Source of the DNA: Alphaproteobacteria bacterium
GTDB taxonomy: Bacteria; Pseudomonadota; Alphaproteobacteria; RF32; CAG-239
Direction of reading: 5' to 3'
Assembly (NCBI GenBank): GCA_017937705.1
Contig: JAGBDC010000011.1
Coordinates: 34,331-98,330, forward strand
DNA length: 64,000 bases
The notes beneath the pieces were generated by a model that was given only the letters and a program-made list of their open reading frames with translations, had not been told where the DNA came from and searched no databases. Of this stretch, positions 54,045-62,911 are shown one piece after another (the first letter of the stretch is position 1; the number at the start of each line of letters is the position of its first letter). The translations under genes and the position numbers were made by a program.

Positions 54045-55593
54045 TTTCTTTAACCTCTATTGTTCTAAATCTGTAAACATTTATATCATTTGACCAAAAA
54101 CTTGGACTCATTCCGGCTTTTAGTTTCAAATTATTCAAAAAATCTTTTTTATCCGGAAGTTGCTCCCATACCGAGGGTAAAAACAAACCTTGTCTGTCTC
54201 CGTCTCTGATAACAACTCCATCAACTCCGGCGATAATTTTATTCAACAAATCTTCTTCATCTTTATAATAAATTTTTTCATATCCGGTCAAAAGCGATAT
54301 TGAAATTTTAATATTCGGTAATTCTTCTGCCGAAAGAGGTGCAAAACGACTATCTTCTTTTGCTGCCGCATAAGTATTTGCGGTTACATCGGCAACAACA
54401 GCCTGACGAGGATATAACGAACCGATACAACCACGTAATTCTCCGTTTTTATGAAGAGTAACAAATGCAGCACCTTTATCGAATAAATGCTCATCATAAT
54501 CATTGCGAGACGGACGATATAGCGCATCATTAATTGCCATTTCTAATGATTTTCGTGAAGCACTTAGCAATTGAGTTCCAAACTCTTGCACAAAACCTTT
54601 CAGTCCTTCTGTTTCTCTTTCAATCTTTGATGGTTTAATTCCGCTTTCACTATAAGACCAAGCCCCATAGCCCACAACTCTATTTTTATCATTGCTTACA
54701 TCACCGGAATTTATCAAAGCTAAAATTTCCGGCTTTAATCCTAATTTTTGTCCCAATATCATAGCAGTATTAATTCCGGTTGCTCCGCAAGAATGATGAT
54801 AATCCACATCGGATTTTCCTGTTGCTATTTTGGTTGCGGTTTCATCATCCATTTCAACAGCATCATTATAATTATGATAATGAGATAAATCGGCGGAAAC
54901 TACTAATAAAACATCGGATTTTTGAACATATTTTTGCAAAATTTCTGCCAAAGTTTGAGGATTTATATCCCCATAAACCAAAGGAACAATATCGAATTTT
55001 TTCAACACCTTTTGCAAAAAGGGAAGCTGAACCTCAAGCGAATGTTCTTTTTCGTGCGCTTTTGTACTAATGATAATACTTTTATTTTTTTGTAAATTTT
55101 GGCTTATTTCTCTATTGACAGCAACTTTTCCCAACGGGGTTTTAAAAAAGTCTGCCGATGGCAGAGCCACTCCGTTAAGAGCAACATAATGAGAGGGGCC
55201 GATTAAGATTACGGTCTTTATTTTGTCGGCATAGTCCTTTAGAGGCAAATATGCTTGAGCCGCTGCCGAAGCCGAATATTGATAACCGGCGTGAGGAACA
55301 ATAATTATACGTGGTTGAGAAGTATGTTTTTGATAATCAGTATCAAGATAAAACTCAACTTCTTCGGTAAGTTGTTCGGAAGTTGCCGAATAAAATAAAC
55401 CGGCAACGGCAGGATTGCGATATTTTTCCATAGGATCTCCTTTTAGTGTATAATGAGATGCCAACTCATGATTTGAAGAAACTTTAATTTTGAAATAAAT
55501 ATAATTTGCTCCTAACAGCAAGAGCAAAGAAACACCAATCCAAACATAACGACGAAACTTGGAAGTATTTTCATTTTCAGTATCTTTTTGCAT
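54034..55593 (-). CDS. Membrane-anchored Memo-AMMECR1 fusion (AmmeMemoRadiSam B and A)
   Basis: A 519-residue fusion. An N-terminal anchor lies at about 13-36 (YVWIGVSLLLLLGANYIYF), so the rest should be periplasmic. Residues about 57-335 form the Memo fold (AVAGLFYSATSEQL, VPHAGYQYSASAAAQAY, GPSHYVALNGVALP, SADLSHYHNY, HHSCGATGINTAMI); Memo binds metal through His and Cys and may act in redox chemistry. Residues about 345-515 form the AMMECR1 domain with its hallmark LRGCIGSLYP. The third component of the predicted AmmeMemoRadiSam system, a radical-SAM protein, is not in the window. It is coupled to the M49-like gene. The function of the system is not settled. Confidence 0.85.
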   Translation of the reverse strand: MQKDTENENTSKFRRYVWIGVSLLLLLGANYIYFKIKVSSNHELASHYTLKGDPMEKYRNPAVAGLFYSATSEQLTEEVEFYLDTDYQKHTSQPRIIIVPHAGYQYSASAAAQAYLPLKDYADKIKTVILIGPSHYVALNGVALPSADFFKTPLGKVAVNREISQNLQKNKSIIISTKAHEKEHSLEVQLPFLQKVLKKFDIVPLVYGDINPQTLAEILQKYVQKSDVLLVVSADLSHYHNYNDAVEMDDETATKIATGKSDVDYHHSCGATGINTAMILGQKLGLKPEILALINSGDVSNDKNRVVGYGAWSYSESGIKPSKIERETEGLKGFVQEFGTQLLSASRKSLEMAINDALYRPSRNDYDEHLFDKGAAFVTLHKNGELRGCIGSLYPRQAVVADVTANTYAAAKEDSRFAPLSAEELPNIKISISLLTGYEKIYYKDEEDLLNKIIAGVDGVVIRDGDRQGLFLPSVWEQLPDKKDFLNNLKLKAGMSPSFWSNDINVYRFRTIEVKENGF

Positions 55594-55604
55594 AAAAAAG
55601 TCCT

Positions 55605-56264
55605 TTATAATATAGCCTCATAAAAAGCATTATAGTTTTCAAAATATAAAATATTCTTACATTCACACAATTCTTTTTCACAAGGAGCATAATTTATTCT
55701 TATCGGCAAAGCATTAATTGATGAAGCACATAAATTATCTAACTGGCTATCTCCGACAATCCATACGGTTTCGGGAGATATGTCTTTTTCTTCAATCATT
55801 CCTTTTAGTGTATGCAAAGCATGCTCCGCATGAGGTTTATCACGAAAAGCCTCGTGTCCGCAAACGATTTTATCAAAATATTCCAAAGGATATAACAATG
55901 GTAACTCAAACTCTAAAAGCTTTCGGTCTTTATTGGTCATAAGCCCTATTTTTATTCCTTTTTTTCGCAATAACTCTATTGATTCTTTAGCTTTAGGATA
56001 ACCGTTAATTCCGTTTTTGATAATGTCTAAATATATTTTACAATATTTTTGATAAGCCTCATCAGCATAAATTCCGAACATATTCGGAAAATTATCCATA
56101 AAAGATATACGGCTGTTTCTCTTGTGTTTTATATTGTTCCAATCAGGCAAACCATATTCTTTCAAAACCTGATTTACGGCAACAACACGAGGAGGACTGC
56201 TCTCGGCTAAAGTTCCGTCCCAATCAAATAACACAACCCTTAAATTATCACTTTTTAACTTCAT
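55605..56264 (-). CDS. HAD-superfamily phosphatase (phosphoglycolate-phosphatase-like)
   Basis: A 219-residue cytoplasmic hydrolase. I use the ATG at 56264, with GAGAGGG upstream and the catalytic motif close behind; longer in-frame starts read through non-coding sequence and a terminator. Motif I is LFDWDGTLAES with the nucleophile Asp and the Asp two after it, near residue 14; motif II is GLMTNKDR; motif III Lys is in DKPHAEHAL; motif IV is VGDSQLDNLCA. The cap is of the helical C1 type. It resembles Gph and other small-phosphate phosphatases; the substrate is unclear. It lies 11 bases upstream of the Memo-AMMECR1 gene and may share its operon. Confidence 0.88.
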   Translation of the reverse strand: MKLKSDNLRVVLFDWDGTLAESSPPRVVAVNQVLKEYGLPDWNNIKHKRNSRISFMDNFPNMFGIYADEAYQKYCKIYLDIIKNGINGYPKAKESIELLRKKGIKIGLMTNKDRKLLEFELPLLYPLEYFDKIVCGHEAFRDKPHAEHALHTLKGMIEEKDISPETVWIVGDSQLDNLCASSINALPIRINYAPCEKELCECKNILYFENYNAFYEAIL

Positions 56265-56344
56265 AAAACCCTCTCTGATAAAAAAATATAAGCTATTCCG
56301 AAAAAATACAAGAGAAGAATGTAAATTAGTTAATTTTACATATA

Positions 56345-56384
56345 AAAAATCCTGAGAATTGGCAGAGCAATTTTCAGGATTTTT
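56345..56384 (-). terminator. Terminator after the 209-residue unknown gene
   Basis: AAAAATCCTGAGAATTG at 56345-56361 pairs, with one mismatch that is A-C on the minus strand, with CAATTTTCAGGATTTTT at 56368-56384. On the minus strand it ends in T and lies 30 bases past the stop of the unknown gene at 56414. Confidence 0.8.
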
Positions 56385-56413
56385 ATTAAAGTTTACGGAG
56401 TGTTTGAGCAACT

Positions 56414-57043
56414 CTACTCATAAGAATAAGTTTTGCCACTGATGATAACCGGCTGAGTTTTTACTTCTTCCGGCAGTCCGGTAGCAATCTTATACAAAAT
56501 AACGGTTGAAACATGACGGTCAACGGCTACGTTGTAAATCTCTCTTACTTGGTCTGATGCAAACTTGATTTCAAATGCCGAAATCTCATTTATATCGACA
56601 TCTGCAGGAAGTTGTTGCAAAACTTCATCTACTCCGGGGCGCAAAAACATATAGTGCCCGCCGTAACGATGATAACAGATAAAACGAGCTATTTCTTCAA
56701 GTCCTTCAACCTTAAGAGGTTTTTGTTTGTCATCACAAACGATGTGCTTTTTCGGACTGAAAGAAAAAAGATAACTCTGATTTATGTCAGTCGGTTTTAC
56801 ATAGACCAAAACAGAGTTTTCATCATTTTCTCCGGCATCAAGTTTTCTGCCTTTCTTATCCACACGCACCAAAGGTTTTATCTGTTTGGCACGACGAATC
56901 AACTCTTCATCTGGCATCTCTTCAGCAGCAATCAGCATCGGAATAATTCTTTCATATTCTTCTGCAATCTTGCTCATAACACGATTGGGGTTTTTAACCA
57001 AATCTTGCAAATTCTCAAATTCACGTTCAAAAATCTTGTCCAT
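56414..57043 (-). CDS. Unknown 209-residue protein
   Basis: A soluble protein without a signal peptide or membrane helix. The first 60 residues are helical (EREFENLQDLVKNPNRVMSKIAEEYERIIPML in parts), then a beta-rich portion (NSVLVYVKPTDINQSYLF, RFICYHRYGGHYMFLRP) and a mixed C-terminal part ending VKTQPVIISGKTYSYE. I recognise no family or catalytic motif; the pair HRYGGH invites attention but is not diagnostic. Start at ATG 57043 without a clear Shine-Dalgarno (AATTATTATGG upstream). It is separated from the HAD gene by a terminator and is probably monocistronic. Confidence 0.7.
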   Translation of the reverse strand: MDKIFEREFENLQDLVKNPNRVMSKIAEEYERIIPMLIAAEEMPDEELIRRAKQIKPLVRVDKKGRKLDAGENDENSVLVYVKPTDINQSYLFSFSPKKHIVCDDKQKPLKVEGLEEIARFICYHRYGGHYMFLRPGVDEVLQQLPADVDINEISAFEIKFASDQVREIYNVAVDRHVSTVILYKIATGLPEEVKTQPVIISGKTYSYE

Positions 57044-57102
57044 AATATAATAATTTAGAAGTTAAAAATACAAAATTAGACCTGCATACTACATAAACGA
57101 TA

Positions 57103-57139
57103 AAAAAATGTCAACACCATGCCGAATGCGACATTTTTT
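57103..57139. terminator. Hairpin upstream of two small genes
   Basis: AAAAAATGTC at 57103-57112 is complementary to GACATTTTTT at 57130-57139, with a 17-base loop. A competing pairing TGTCAA with TTGACA (57109-57114 and 57138-57143) also exists. It may end a transcript from the left or lie in the leader of the 43-residue gene. Confidence 0.4.
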
Positions 57140-57189
57140 GACATATTCAAACAATATATTTATTTTATATCAACAGAAAGGAAATAAAA

Positions 57190-57321
57190 ATGTGGTATGT
57201 TAAACTCAATGGTAATATTCTTCCTACTCCATATCAATTTTTTAGCGATTGTTTAGCCGAATGCATCAGGCTAAAAAACACTATGTGTGCAGTAACAACC
57301 GAACCGGTACGAATAGAATAA
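57190..57321 (+). CDS. 43-residue small protein
   Basis: A tiny open frame with a good start: ATG at 57190, preceded by AAAGGAAA six bases upstream, TAA at 57319-57321. The product starts MWYVKLNGNILPTPYQFFSD and continues LAECIRLKNTMCAVTTEPV, with three Cys, no signal peptide and no membrane helix. The YVKLNG and ILPTPY words look like a real folded motif. It precedes another small unknown by 60 bases; both could be one transcript. Coding status rests on the start signal and composition only. Confidence 0.5.
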   Translation: MWYVKLNGNILPTPYQFFSDCLAECIRLKNTMCAVTTEPVRIE

Positions 57322-57381
57322 ATTGACAAAAACACCCAAAATATTATATACTTATCTGGAATTGTTTTTAGGAGGAATACA

Positions 57382-57762
57382 ATGGGATTTTTTATTCATA
57401 ACCACGGAAGGACTTGTGTGAGCATGGTTGGCCATAACAGCTCAGTTGAAGACATAAAGAAAGAATATGGGCATACTCCTTTTGAAGATACAGGGTTTCG
57501 TAATAATTATAAAAATGAAGCAAATTGTACTACATGGACAGAAACGCGCCCTATTTATTATTTGAGCCGTAAAAATGAATTATACCTTTTAGGCGGAATT
57601 CAATACAAAGTCAGCAAGGCATATTATGAAATCGCCGGATGTATAGAAGCTCAACCTGCACATTATTACACAAGAAGAATAATGTCGGCTAAAAAATATA
57701 AAGAACTGGAAGCTGCTAATAATAAAGCTCAAAGAACACCACTGTCAGCAGAAAGAGAATAA
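57382..57762 (+). CDS. 126-residue unknown protein
   Basis: A small soluble protein starting at an ATG with a perfect AGGAGG six bases upstream. It is rich in Tyr, His and Asn: FIHNHGRTCVSMVGHNSS, TETRPIYYLSRKNELYLLGGIQY, HYYTRRIMSAKKYKELE. Three Cys, a basic C-terminus, no membrane segment. No family recognised. The strong ribosome-binding site and the terminator right after it argue for a real gene. It is convergent with secA. Confidence 0.65.
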   Translation: MGFFIHNHGRTCVSMVGHNSSVEDIKKEYGHTPFEDTGFRNNYKNEANCTTWTETRPIYYLSRKNELYLLGGIQYKVSKAYYEIAGCIEAQPAHYYTRRIMSAKKYKELEAANNKAQRTPLSAERE

Positions 57763-57784
57763 TATTCGAACAAATGAATTAAAA

Positions 57785-57808
57785 AAAACCGCCGTTCTCG
57801 GCGGTTTT
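57785..57808. terminator. Bidirectional terminator between the small gene and secA
   Basis: AAAACCGCCG at 57785-57794 pairs with CGGCGGTTTT at 57799-57808, with loop TTCT, flanked by A-run on the left and T-run on the right. It can end both convergent transcripts. Confidence 0.92.
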
Positions 57809-57814
57809 TATTTA

Positions 57815-60550
57815 TCAATTCACAATTTTGCCATGACAATGTTTATATTTTTGTCCGCTTCCGCAAGGACACGGATCATTACGAGAAACTTTGCCCCATG
57901 TATCAGGATTGTTGGCATCAAAAGCCTGTTTTCCATATTGGAACGGAACAGCTTTTTCTTTTGTCTCCGCTTGCGGTTGTTGTTGAGTTGCATTTAACAA
58001 ATTTTGCGGTGTTTCGTGTACTTCTTGCATTCTGGTCGGAGTTCTGCGTAATTGCAATTCTTCCGGCGATTGAGTTTGAATTTGAACACGACAAGTCATA
58101 AATGTTACTCTTTCACGCAACATATCAAGCATATCAGAAAACATGTTAAATGCTTCTTTCTTATACTCGTTAAGCGGATCTTTTTGACCATAAGCACGCA
58201 AGACAATAGTATAACGCATATAGTCTAAACTTGCGATATGTTCTTTCCATAATTGGTCTAAAACCTGCAATAAAATATTTTTTTCTACAAGTTTAACAAT
58301 ATTTTCGGGAAGATTAGCATTTTTTTCTACCAGTTGCTTTTCAACCGTTTCAACAACACGTTGAATCATTACATCGCTGTCCATTTCCGGTTCTTTTGCC
58401 CATTCTTCCAAAGGCATCAAAAATCCGGTAACTCGTGCGATCTCTTGTTTGAGATCATCTAACATCCAGTCTTTTGGAGCAGTTCCTCCTCCTATGGCCG
58501 AAGCTACAATGTCGGTCAAAAATTCTTCACGCATATCACTGACGGTATCAGACACATCAGAAACTTGCATCAATTCTTTTCTTTGTTCATAAATCACTTT
58601 GCGTTGATCGTTCATAACGTTGTCAAACTTCAACAAGTTTTTACGAATATCAAAGTTACGTTCTTCAACCTTTTGTTGAGCTTTTTCCAAAGCCTTACTT
58701 ATCCATGGGTGAACCAAAGGTTCGCCTTTAGGCATACCCATTTTCTCCAGCATAGATGACATTCTTTCCGAACCGAAAATACGCATCAAATCGTCTTCCA
58801 TAGAAAGGAAAAATTTAGATGTTCCGGGGTCTCCCTGACGACCGGCACGTCCACGTAACTGGTTGTCGATTCGGCGACTTTCGTGACGTTCGGTACCAAG
58901 AATATATAAACCGCCGGCAGCAATAACTTTTGCCTTATCTTCTTCTATTTCTTTTTTGAGTTTTTCTTTGATTTCTGCAATTTGTTCAGCCGTTTCATCA
59001 CCTTTCAATATAGACTTTAGGCGCATATCCAAGTTACCGCCCAACTGAATATCGGTACCACGTCCGGCCATATTTGTAGCAATAGTAATAGCTCCTGAAA
59101 CACCGGCTTGAGCAACAATCGAGGCTTCTCTTTCATGGTGACGAGCATTTAACACTTCAAACTTAACATTACTTTTCTTGCTCAACATATCGGCAACAAG
59201 TTCCGATTTCTCAATTGAAGTAGTACCTACCAAAACCGGTTGACCTTTTTCGTGACATTCCAAAATTGTTTTAATAATCGCATCATATTTTTCATCTGCG
59301 GTGCGATAAATTTCGTCATGTTGGTCATCACGCAAAACCGGACGATTAGTCGGAATTTCGATACAAGATAAACCGTAAATGTCTACAAATTCTGCTTCTT
59401 CCGTCATAGCGGTACCGGTCATACCGGCAAGTTTCGGATATAAACGGAAATAATTTTGGAAAGTTATAGAAGCCAAAGTTTGGTTTTCTGATTGGATTCG
59501 CACACCTTCTTTTGCTTCAATAGCTTGGTGTAAACCATCCGAATAGCGACGACCTTCCATCATACGACCGGTAAATTCGTCAATAATAACAACTTTGCCG
59601 TCTTTTACGATATAATCGACATCTCTAATCTGCATAATGTGAGCACGTAATGCATTGTTAACATGTTGAACTAACGAAACATTACCCATATCATAAAGAC
59701 TACCGTCTTTAATCAAGCCTTTTTCTTTAAGCAATTTTTCAACATGTTCCATACCGCTCTCAGTCAAAACAACACTTTTTGCTTTTTCATCTTTTTCATA
59801 GTCTTTTTCAACCAAATGAGGAATTATGCTGTTTACGGCAACATATTTTTCCGAAGAATCTTCGGCCGCACCGGAAATAATAAGCGGGGTACGAGCTTCA
59901 TCAATCAAAATAGAGTCAACTTCGTCCACAATCGCATAGTGGAAAGGACGTTGCACCATTTCGCCAAGTTCAAACTTCATATTATCACGCAAATAGTCAA
60001 AACCCAATTCATTATTGGTTCCGTAAATAATATCACAAGCGTATGCAACACGGCGTTCTTCGTCATTTTTTTCGTGAACGATATAATCTACGGTCAAACC
60101 CAAAAAGCGATAAACCTGTCCCATCCATTCAGCATCACGTTTTGCCAAATAGTCGTTTACGGTAACAATATGAACACCTTTTCCTTCCAAGGCTTGCAAA
60201 TATGCGGCCAAAGTCGCCACAAGAGTTTTACCTTCACCGGTTTTCATTTCGGCAATCATACCTTTGTGCAAAACGATACCGCCGATTAATTGCACGTCGT
60301 AATGACGTTGACCTAAAGTTCTTTTTGCTGCTTCACGAACAACCGCAAAAGCTTCGGGCAACAAATCGTCCAATGTTTCGCCAAGTTTTAATCTGTCTCT
60401 AAACTCAACGGTCTTATTACGTAATTCATCATCGCTGAGAGCTGAAATAGTCGGTTCTAAAGAATTTATCTTGTTAACTGTTTTTTGTTGTTTTTTGATA
60501 AAACGGTCATTGGCACTGCCAAAAAATACCTTTGCGATTTTGCCTATCAT
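57815..60550 (-). CDS. secA: Preprotein translocase ATPase SecA
   Basis: SecA drives secretory proteins through SecYEG using ATP. At 911 residues it has the full domain set: nucleotide-binding domain 1 with Walker [18 protein letters not shown] near 100 and Walker [17 protein letters not shown] near 208, the preprotein cross-linking domain, motif [13 protein letters not shown], nucleotide-binding domain 2 with [10 protein letters not shown] and [11 protein letters not shown], a helical scaffold, and the C-terminal zinc motif [15 protein letters not shown] that binds SecB. GGTGGAAAT precedes the ATG. Divergent from a periplasmic foldase gene. Confidence 0.98.
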   Translation of the reverse strand: MIGKIAKVFFGSANDRFIKKQQKTVNKINSLEPTISALSDDELRNKTVEFRDRLKLGETLDDLLPEAFAVVREAAKRTLGQRHYDVQLIGGIVLHKGMIAEMKTGEGKTLVATLAAYLQALEGKGVHIVTVNDYLAKRDAEWMGQVYRFLGLTVDYIVHEKNDEERRVAYACDIIYGTNNELGFDYLRDNMKFELGEMVQRPFHYAIVDEVDSILIDEARTPLIISGAAEDSSEKYVAVNSIIPHLVEKDYEKDEKAKSVVLTESGMEHVEKLLKEKGLIKDGSLYDMGNVSLVQHVNNALRAHIMQIRDVDYIVKDGKVVIIDEFTGRMMEGRRYSDGLHQAIEAKEGVRIQSENQTLASITFQNYFRLYPKLAGMTGTAMTEEAEFVDIYGLSCIEIPTNRPVLRDDQHDEIYRTADEKYDAIIKTILECHEKGQPVLVGTTSIEKSELVADMLSKKSNVKFEVLNARHHEREASIVAQAGVSGAITIATNMAGRGTDIQLGGNLDMRLKSILKGDETAEQIAEIKEKLKKEIEEDKAKVIAAGGLYILGTERHESRRIDNQLRGRAGRQGDPGTSKFFLSMEDDLMRIFGSERMSSMLEKMGMPKGEPLVHPWISKALEKAQQKVEERNFDIRKNLLKFDNVMNDQRKVIYEQRKELMQVSDVSDTVSDMREEFLTDIVASAIGGGTAPKDWMLDDLKQEIARVTGFLMPLEEWAKEPEMDSDVMIQRVVETVEKQLVEKNANLPENIVKLVEKNILLQVLDQLWKEHIASLDYMRYTIVLRAYGQKDPLNEYKKEAFNMFSDMLDMLRERVTFMTCRVQIQTQSPEELQLRRTPTRMQEVHETPQNLLNATQQQPQAETKEKAVPFQYGKQAFDANNPDTWGKVSRNDPCPCGSGQKYKHCHGKIVN

Positions 60551-60717
60551 TAAATTTCCACCTTGATATTATTAAAAGTTAACCTTACATTTAATGTTTA
60601 TAATATATAAAGTCAATAGTTTGACTGCATTTATAAACTTTTACTAAAGTTTTTTGTTGGAAAATTTTTATTTTAGGGTATAAATTATATCAGTTTTATT
60701 CTTTTGGAGGAAAATTT

Positions 60718-61530
60718 ATGAAAACTAAATATATTGCTGCTGCCGTCTTGGCTTTAACATTGCTCAACCCTCTAAACGCAAGCGCAGAAGGAAAGAATGG
60801 TGTTGCTGCTGTTGTAAATGGCGAAAAAGTTACCGTTGCCGAAATTAAGAAAATTTATGACAACACTCCGCAAATTAATACTCAGGAAAAATGGGATGTT
60901 TTCTATCCTAAAGCTCTCAATGCGTGGGTGGACAGCAAATTGGTTCAACAAGCCGCTAACAAATCTGATGTAAAAAAATCTAAAGAGTTCAAAGAACAAG
61001 TAGAACTTTTCTCTAACGATTTGGCCAGCAGATTATATTTGAAACAAGAAGTTGAGAAAAAAATCAACAATAATGACCTCAAAAATCTTTATAACCAATA
61101 TAAGACAAACTTTGTTTCCGAAAAAGAAATGAAAGCTCGTCACATTTTGGTTGATAACGAAGCTACCGCTAATGACATTATCAAAAAAATCAAAAAAGGC
61201 GAAAAATTTGATACTTTAGCCCAAAAACATTCTAAAGAAAAAAGAGCCGACCTCGGTTGGTTTACCAAAAATATGATGGTTCCTGATTTTGGTAATGCCG
61301 CTTTTGCTATGAAAAAAGGCGAGCTTTCACAAAAACCGGTTAAAACACAATTCGGTTACCACATTATTTTGGTTGATGACCTTCGTGATTCTAAACCTTT
61401 GTCTTATGAACAAGCCGAACCACAATTAAAAGGCATTCTCGCACAAGAAGCCATTAAAGGTGTTATGGGTAACATTGTAAAAGGTGCAAAAATCGAAAAA
61501 TATACTCTTGACGGTAAAGAAGCTAAATAG
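60718..61530 (+). CDS. Parvulin-type periplasmic peptidyl-prolyl isomerase
   Basis: An exported foldase of 270 residues. The signal peptide (YIAAAVLALTLLNPLNASA) is cut near residue 23 with an AXA site and no lipobox, so it should be free in the periplasm. A SurA/PpiD-like N-terminal chaperone region (VVNGEKVTVAEIKKIYDN, YPKALNAWVDSKLVQQAANK) is followed by a parvulin domain at about 130-225: ARHILVDNEA, FDTLAQKHSKEKRADLGWF, FAMKKGELSQKPVKTQFGYHIILV. GGAGG lies 8 bases before the ATG. The divergent neighbour is secA, a sensible place for a folding catalyst of exported proteins. Confidence 0.92.
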   Translation: MKTKYIAAAVLALTLLNPLNASAEGKNGVAAVVNGEKVTVAEIKKIYDNTPQINTQEKWDVFYPKALNAWVDSKLVQQAANKSDVKKSKEFKEQVELFSNDLASRLYLKQEVEKKINNNDLKNLYNQYKTNFVSEKEMKARHILVDNEATANDIIKKIKKGEKFDTLAQKHSKEKRADLGWFTKNMMVPDFGNAAFAMKKGELSQKPVKTQFGYHIILVDDLRDSKPLSYEQAEPQLKGILAQEAIKGVMGNIVKGAKIEKYTLDGKEAK

Positions 61531-61547
61531 TCAAGATGGCACTTACG

Positions 61548-61577
61548 AAAAAACTCCGCTGATTAGCGGAGTTTTTT
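61548..61577. terminator. Bidirectional terminator after the foldase gene
   Basis: AAAAAACTCCGCT at 61548-61560 is fully complementary to AGCGGAGTTTTTT at 61565-61577, with loop GATT. The stop codon of the convergent minus-strand gene lies at the loop. Confidence 0.93.
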
Positions 61578-61928
61578 CATTTCTGATAACTTGTTATTGA
61601 TATATTCTTTTCTTTTTGCCGACAGATGAGGTTTTTCGAGATGTTGTTCCAAAATATTTCTTATTTCTTCTCTATATTTTGCGGAAGATTTTGCAATTTT
61701 AGTCAGATAAAAAACCGCACCTTCAAAAATCTGATCATGTTTATCGTCAAGTTGCGGAACAATTTTTTTATATGGAGGATTGGTATTTGTTCCTTTTTTA
61801 GAAGTTCTTTTTTCAAACACCAATTTTTGAATTTCTCTTGCTGCGGTTTCGTTCATTGCTAAACGTTTGCGAGAAAAAAGTCCCGTTCTGTTTATCATTG
61901 ACGACAATCGTTTAATTAAATTTTCCAT
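61563..61928 (-). CDS. Small basic protein of unknown function
   Basis: A 121-residue soluble protein rich in Lys and Arg (RKRLAMNETAAREIQKL, RTSKKGTNTNPPYKKI). I start it at 61928 because GGGGAGG lies four bases before; an ATG at 61982 has no signal. The second half is helical (KSSAKYREEIRNILEQHLE) with a HEAT-like or helical-bundle look. No signal peptide or family match recognised. It could be nucleic-acid binding by charge alone, which is a weak argument. Convergent with the foldase gene through a shared terminator. Confidence 0.7.
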   Translation of the reverse strand: MENLIKRLSSMINRTGLFSRKRLAMNETAAREIQKLVFEKRTSKKGTNTNPPYKKIVPQLDDKHDQIFEGAVFYLTKIAKSSAKYREEIRNILEQHLEKPHLSAKRKEYINNKLSEMKKLR

Positions 61929-62046
61929 CTGTCCTCCCCTATACTTTTCAAGAACATAATCGATAAAATTTAAAATTTCCATAAAAAAGATACTTGAATT
62001 TTTATTTTATTTTTTTAAGATATCAAAAAATTATAAGGAAACTGAC

Positions 62047-62409
62047 ATGAAAAAGATTTTTTATTCATTTATTGCCATAATATTAATGATTACCGCTTGC
62101 GGAAAAGATAAATATGAAACCGCTGATATTTTGATATTTACCCAGCAAGGCTGTAGCCATTGCGAAAATGCAGTAGAATTTATCAACAATCGCATATTAC
62201 CGAAAAATCCTGAACTTAAATTTGTAGAAGTTGACATCACTTATGATAGCAAAAATATACAAATATTAAAAAAATTCCTGACTAAATATAATTTCAAAGG
62301 TAACGAAATCGGAACTCCGATTATCATTTTCAACAACCAATTATTGATGGGTTGGAACATCAAAAACAAAGTAAAATTACAAAAAACTTTTGAATTTGAT
62401 AAAGACTAA
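62047..62409 (+). CDS. Thioredoxin/glutaredoxin-fold lipoprotein
   Basis: A 120-residue lipoprotein with lipobox MITAC (Cys18). The mature part begins the thioredoxin fold with ADILIFTQQGCSHCENAVEF, giving a CxxC pair C36/C39 (Cys-Ser-His-Cys), then the strand KFVEVDIT and a cis-Pro loop GTPIIIFNNQLLMGW. It would catalyse or sense thiol-disulfide exchange in the periplasm. Two-residue CSHC is unusual compared with thioredoxin CGPC, and closer to DsbA CPHC or some glutaredoxins. It starts after AAGGAAA and is divergent from the small basic gene. No Dsb partner is in the window. Confidence 0.85.
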   Translation: MKKIFYSFIAIILMITACGKDKYETADILIFTQQGCSHCENAVEFINNRILPKNPELKFVEVDITYDSKNIQILKKFLTKYNFKGNEIGTPIIIFNNQLLMGWNIKNKVKLQKTFEFDKD

Positions 62410-62631
62410 TAAGTAATTTGTTTTCTTTTTACAATTTCAGCAACACTCATTTGGCTTTGCGGAGCTTGTGAGTGTTGTGTTGTTTGCGGAACAAAGTTGT
62501 TAAATTAAAAACCGTTCTGCATATTTATAGAACTCTGTCATATAACTCTCGCATAAGTAATATTTTTCTCTTTATTTTTGCTAATATTTGTTTTATGCTC
62601 ACAGACAGATGCAGACAATAGTTTGTATTTA

Positions 62632-62878
62632 GTACCTAAAAAACGGTACGGGGCTTTCATCGGCTCTTACATTGTTCGGTGTTAGGGTATAACATCGTCA
62701 TATTGTTAGTTGTTAATCTCCTCTAACAGTAAATATATCCCCGATTAAAATGGTTATTAACTTTTTTGGTCGGGGAGCTTTTAGCGTATGTTCAGAAGAT
62801 TACCACTTTAAAGGCTATAAGAATCATTTAACAATGTATGATTGATGAACTCTCCGACCACCTCAAAAAGGTGGTTTT
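62632..62878 (+). ncRNA. Candidate structured leader or small RNA
   Basis: Complementary arms read by eye: GTACC/GGTAC (62632-62636, 62645-62649); CGGTGTTA/TAACATCG (62677-62684, 62690-62697, one G-U pair); TGTTAG/CTAACA (62704-62709, 62723-62728); CCCCGA/TCGGGG (62739-62744, 62770-62775); GGTCGGGGAG/CTCTCCGACC (62768-62777, 62850-62859, one G-U pair); and the terminator stem. The last three share bases and exclude each other. This fits a cis-acting attenuator or riboswitch for the lipoprotein-DUF4105 operon, or a terminated small RNA. Confidence 0.45.
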
Positions 62879-62880
62879 AT
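62857..62880 (+). terminator. Intrinsic terminator upstream of the lipoprotein gene
   Basis: ACCACCT at 62857-62863 pairs with AGGTGGT at 62869-62875 and TTTTATTTTATTT follows. Its left arm overlaps by three bases the arm that pairs with 62768-62777. Confidence 0.75.
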
Positions 62881-62911
62881 TTTATTTAACTAAATTTGGA
62901 GAACAAATCAT

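Larger units (their letters stand above)
62410..62911 (+). other. Non-coding stretch with a series of competing hairpins
   Basis: 502 bases without a plausible gene. A 9-base stem CAACACTCA...TGAGTGTTG lies in the first 75 bases, possibly a terminator-like hairpin of the thioredoxin-fold gene. Between about 62630 and 62880 I find successive complementary segments (see the next entry), ending in an intrinsic terminator 32 bases before the lipoprotein start. No tRNA, tmRNA, RNase P, SRP or 6S signature was recognised. Confidence 0.6.

Noticed and set aside
56265-56411. Longer start of the HAD phosphatase
   Set aside because: The additional 49 residues would be encoded by a terminator hairpin and A/T-rich non-coding DNA.
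59744-60289. 181-residue plus-strand frame inside secA
   Set aside because: Entirely antisense to conserved secA sequence, rich in Phe/Asn/Ile without a family pattern.
62410-62911. tmRNA, 6S, RNase P or SRP RNA in the non-coding stretch
   Set aside because: None of their conserved cores could be found; only generic hairpins and a terminator are visible.
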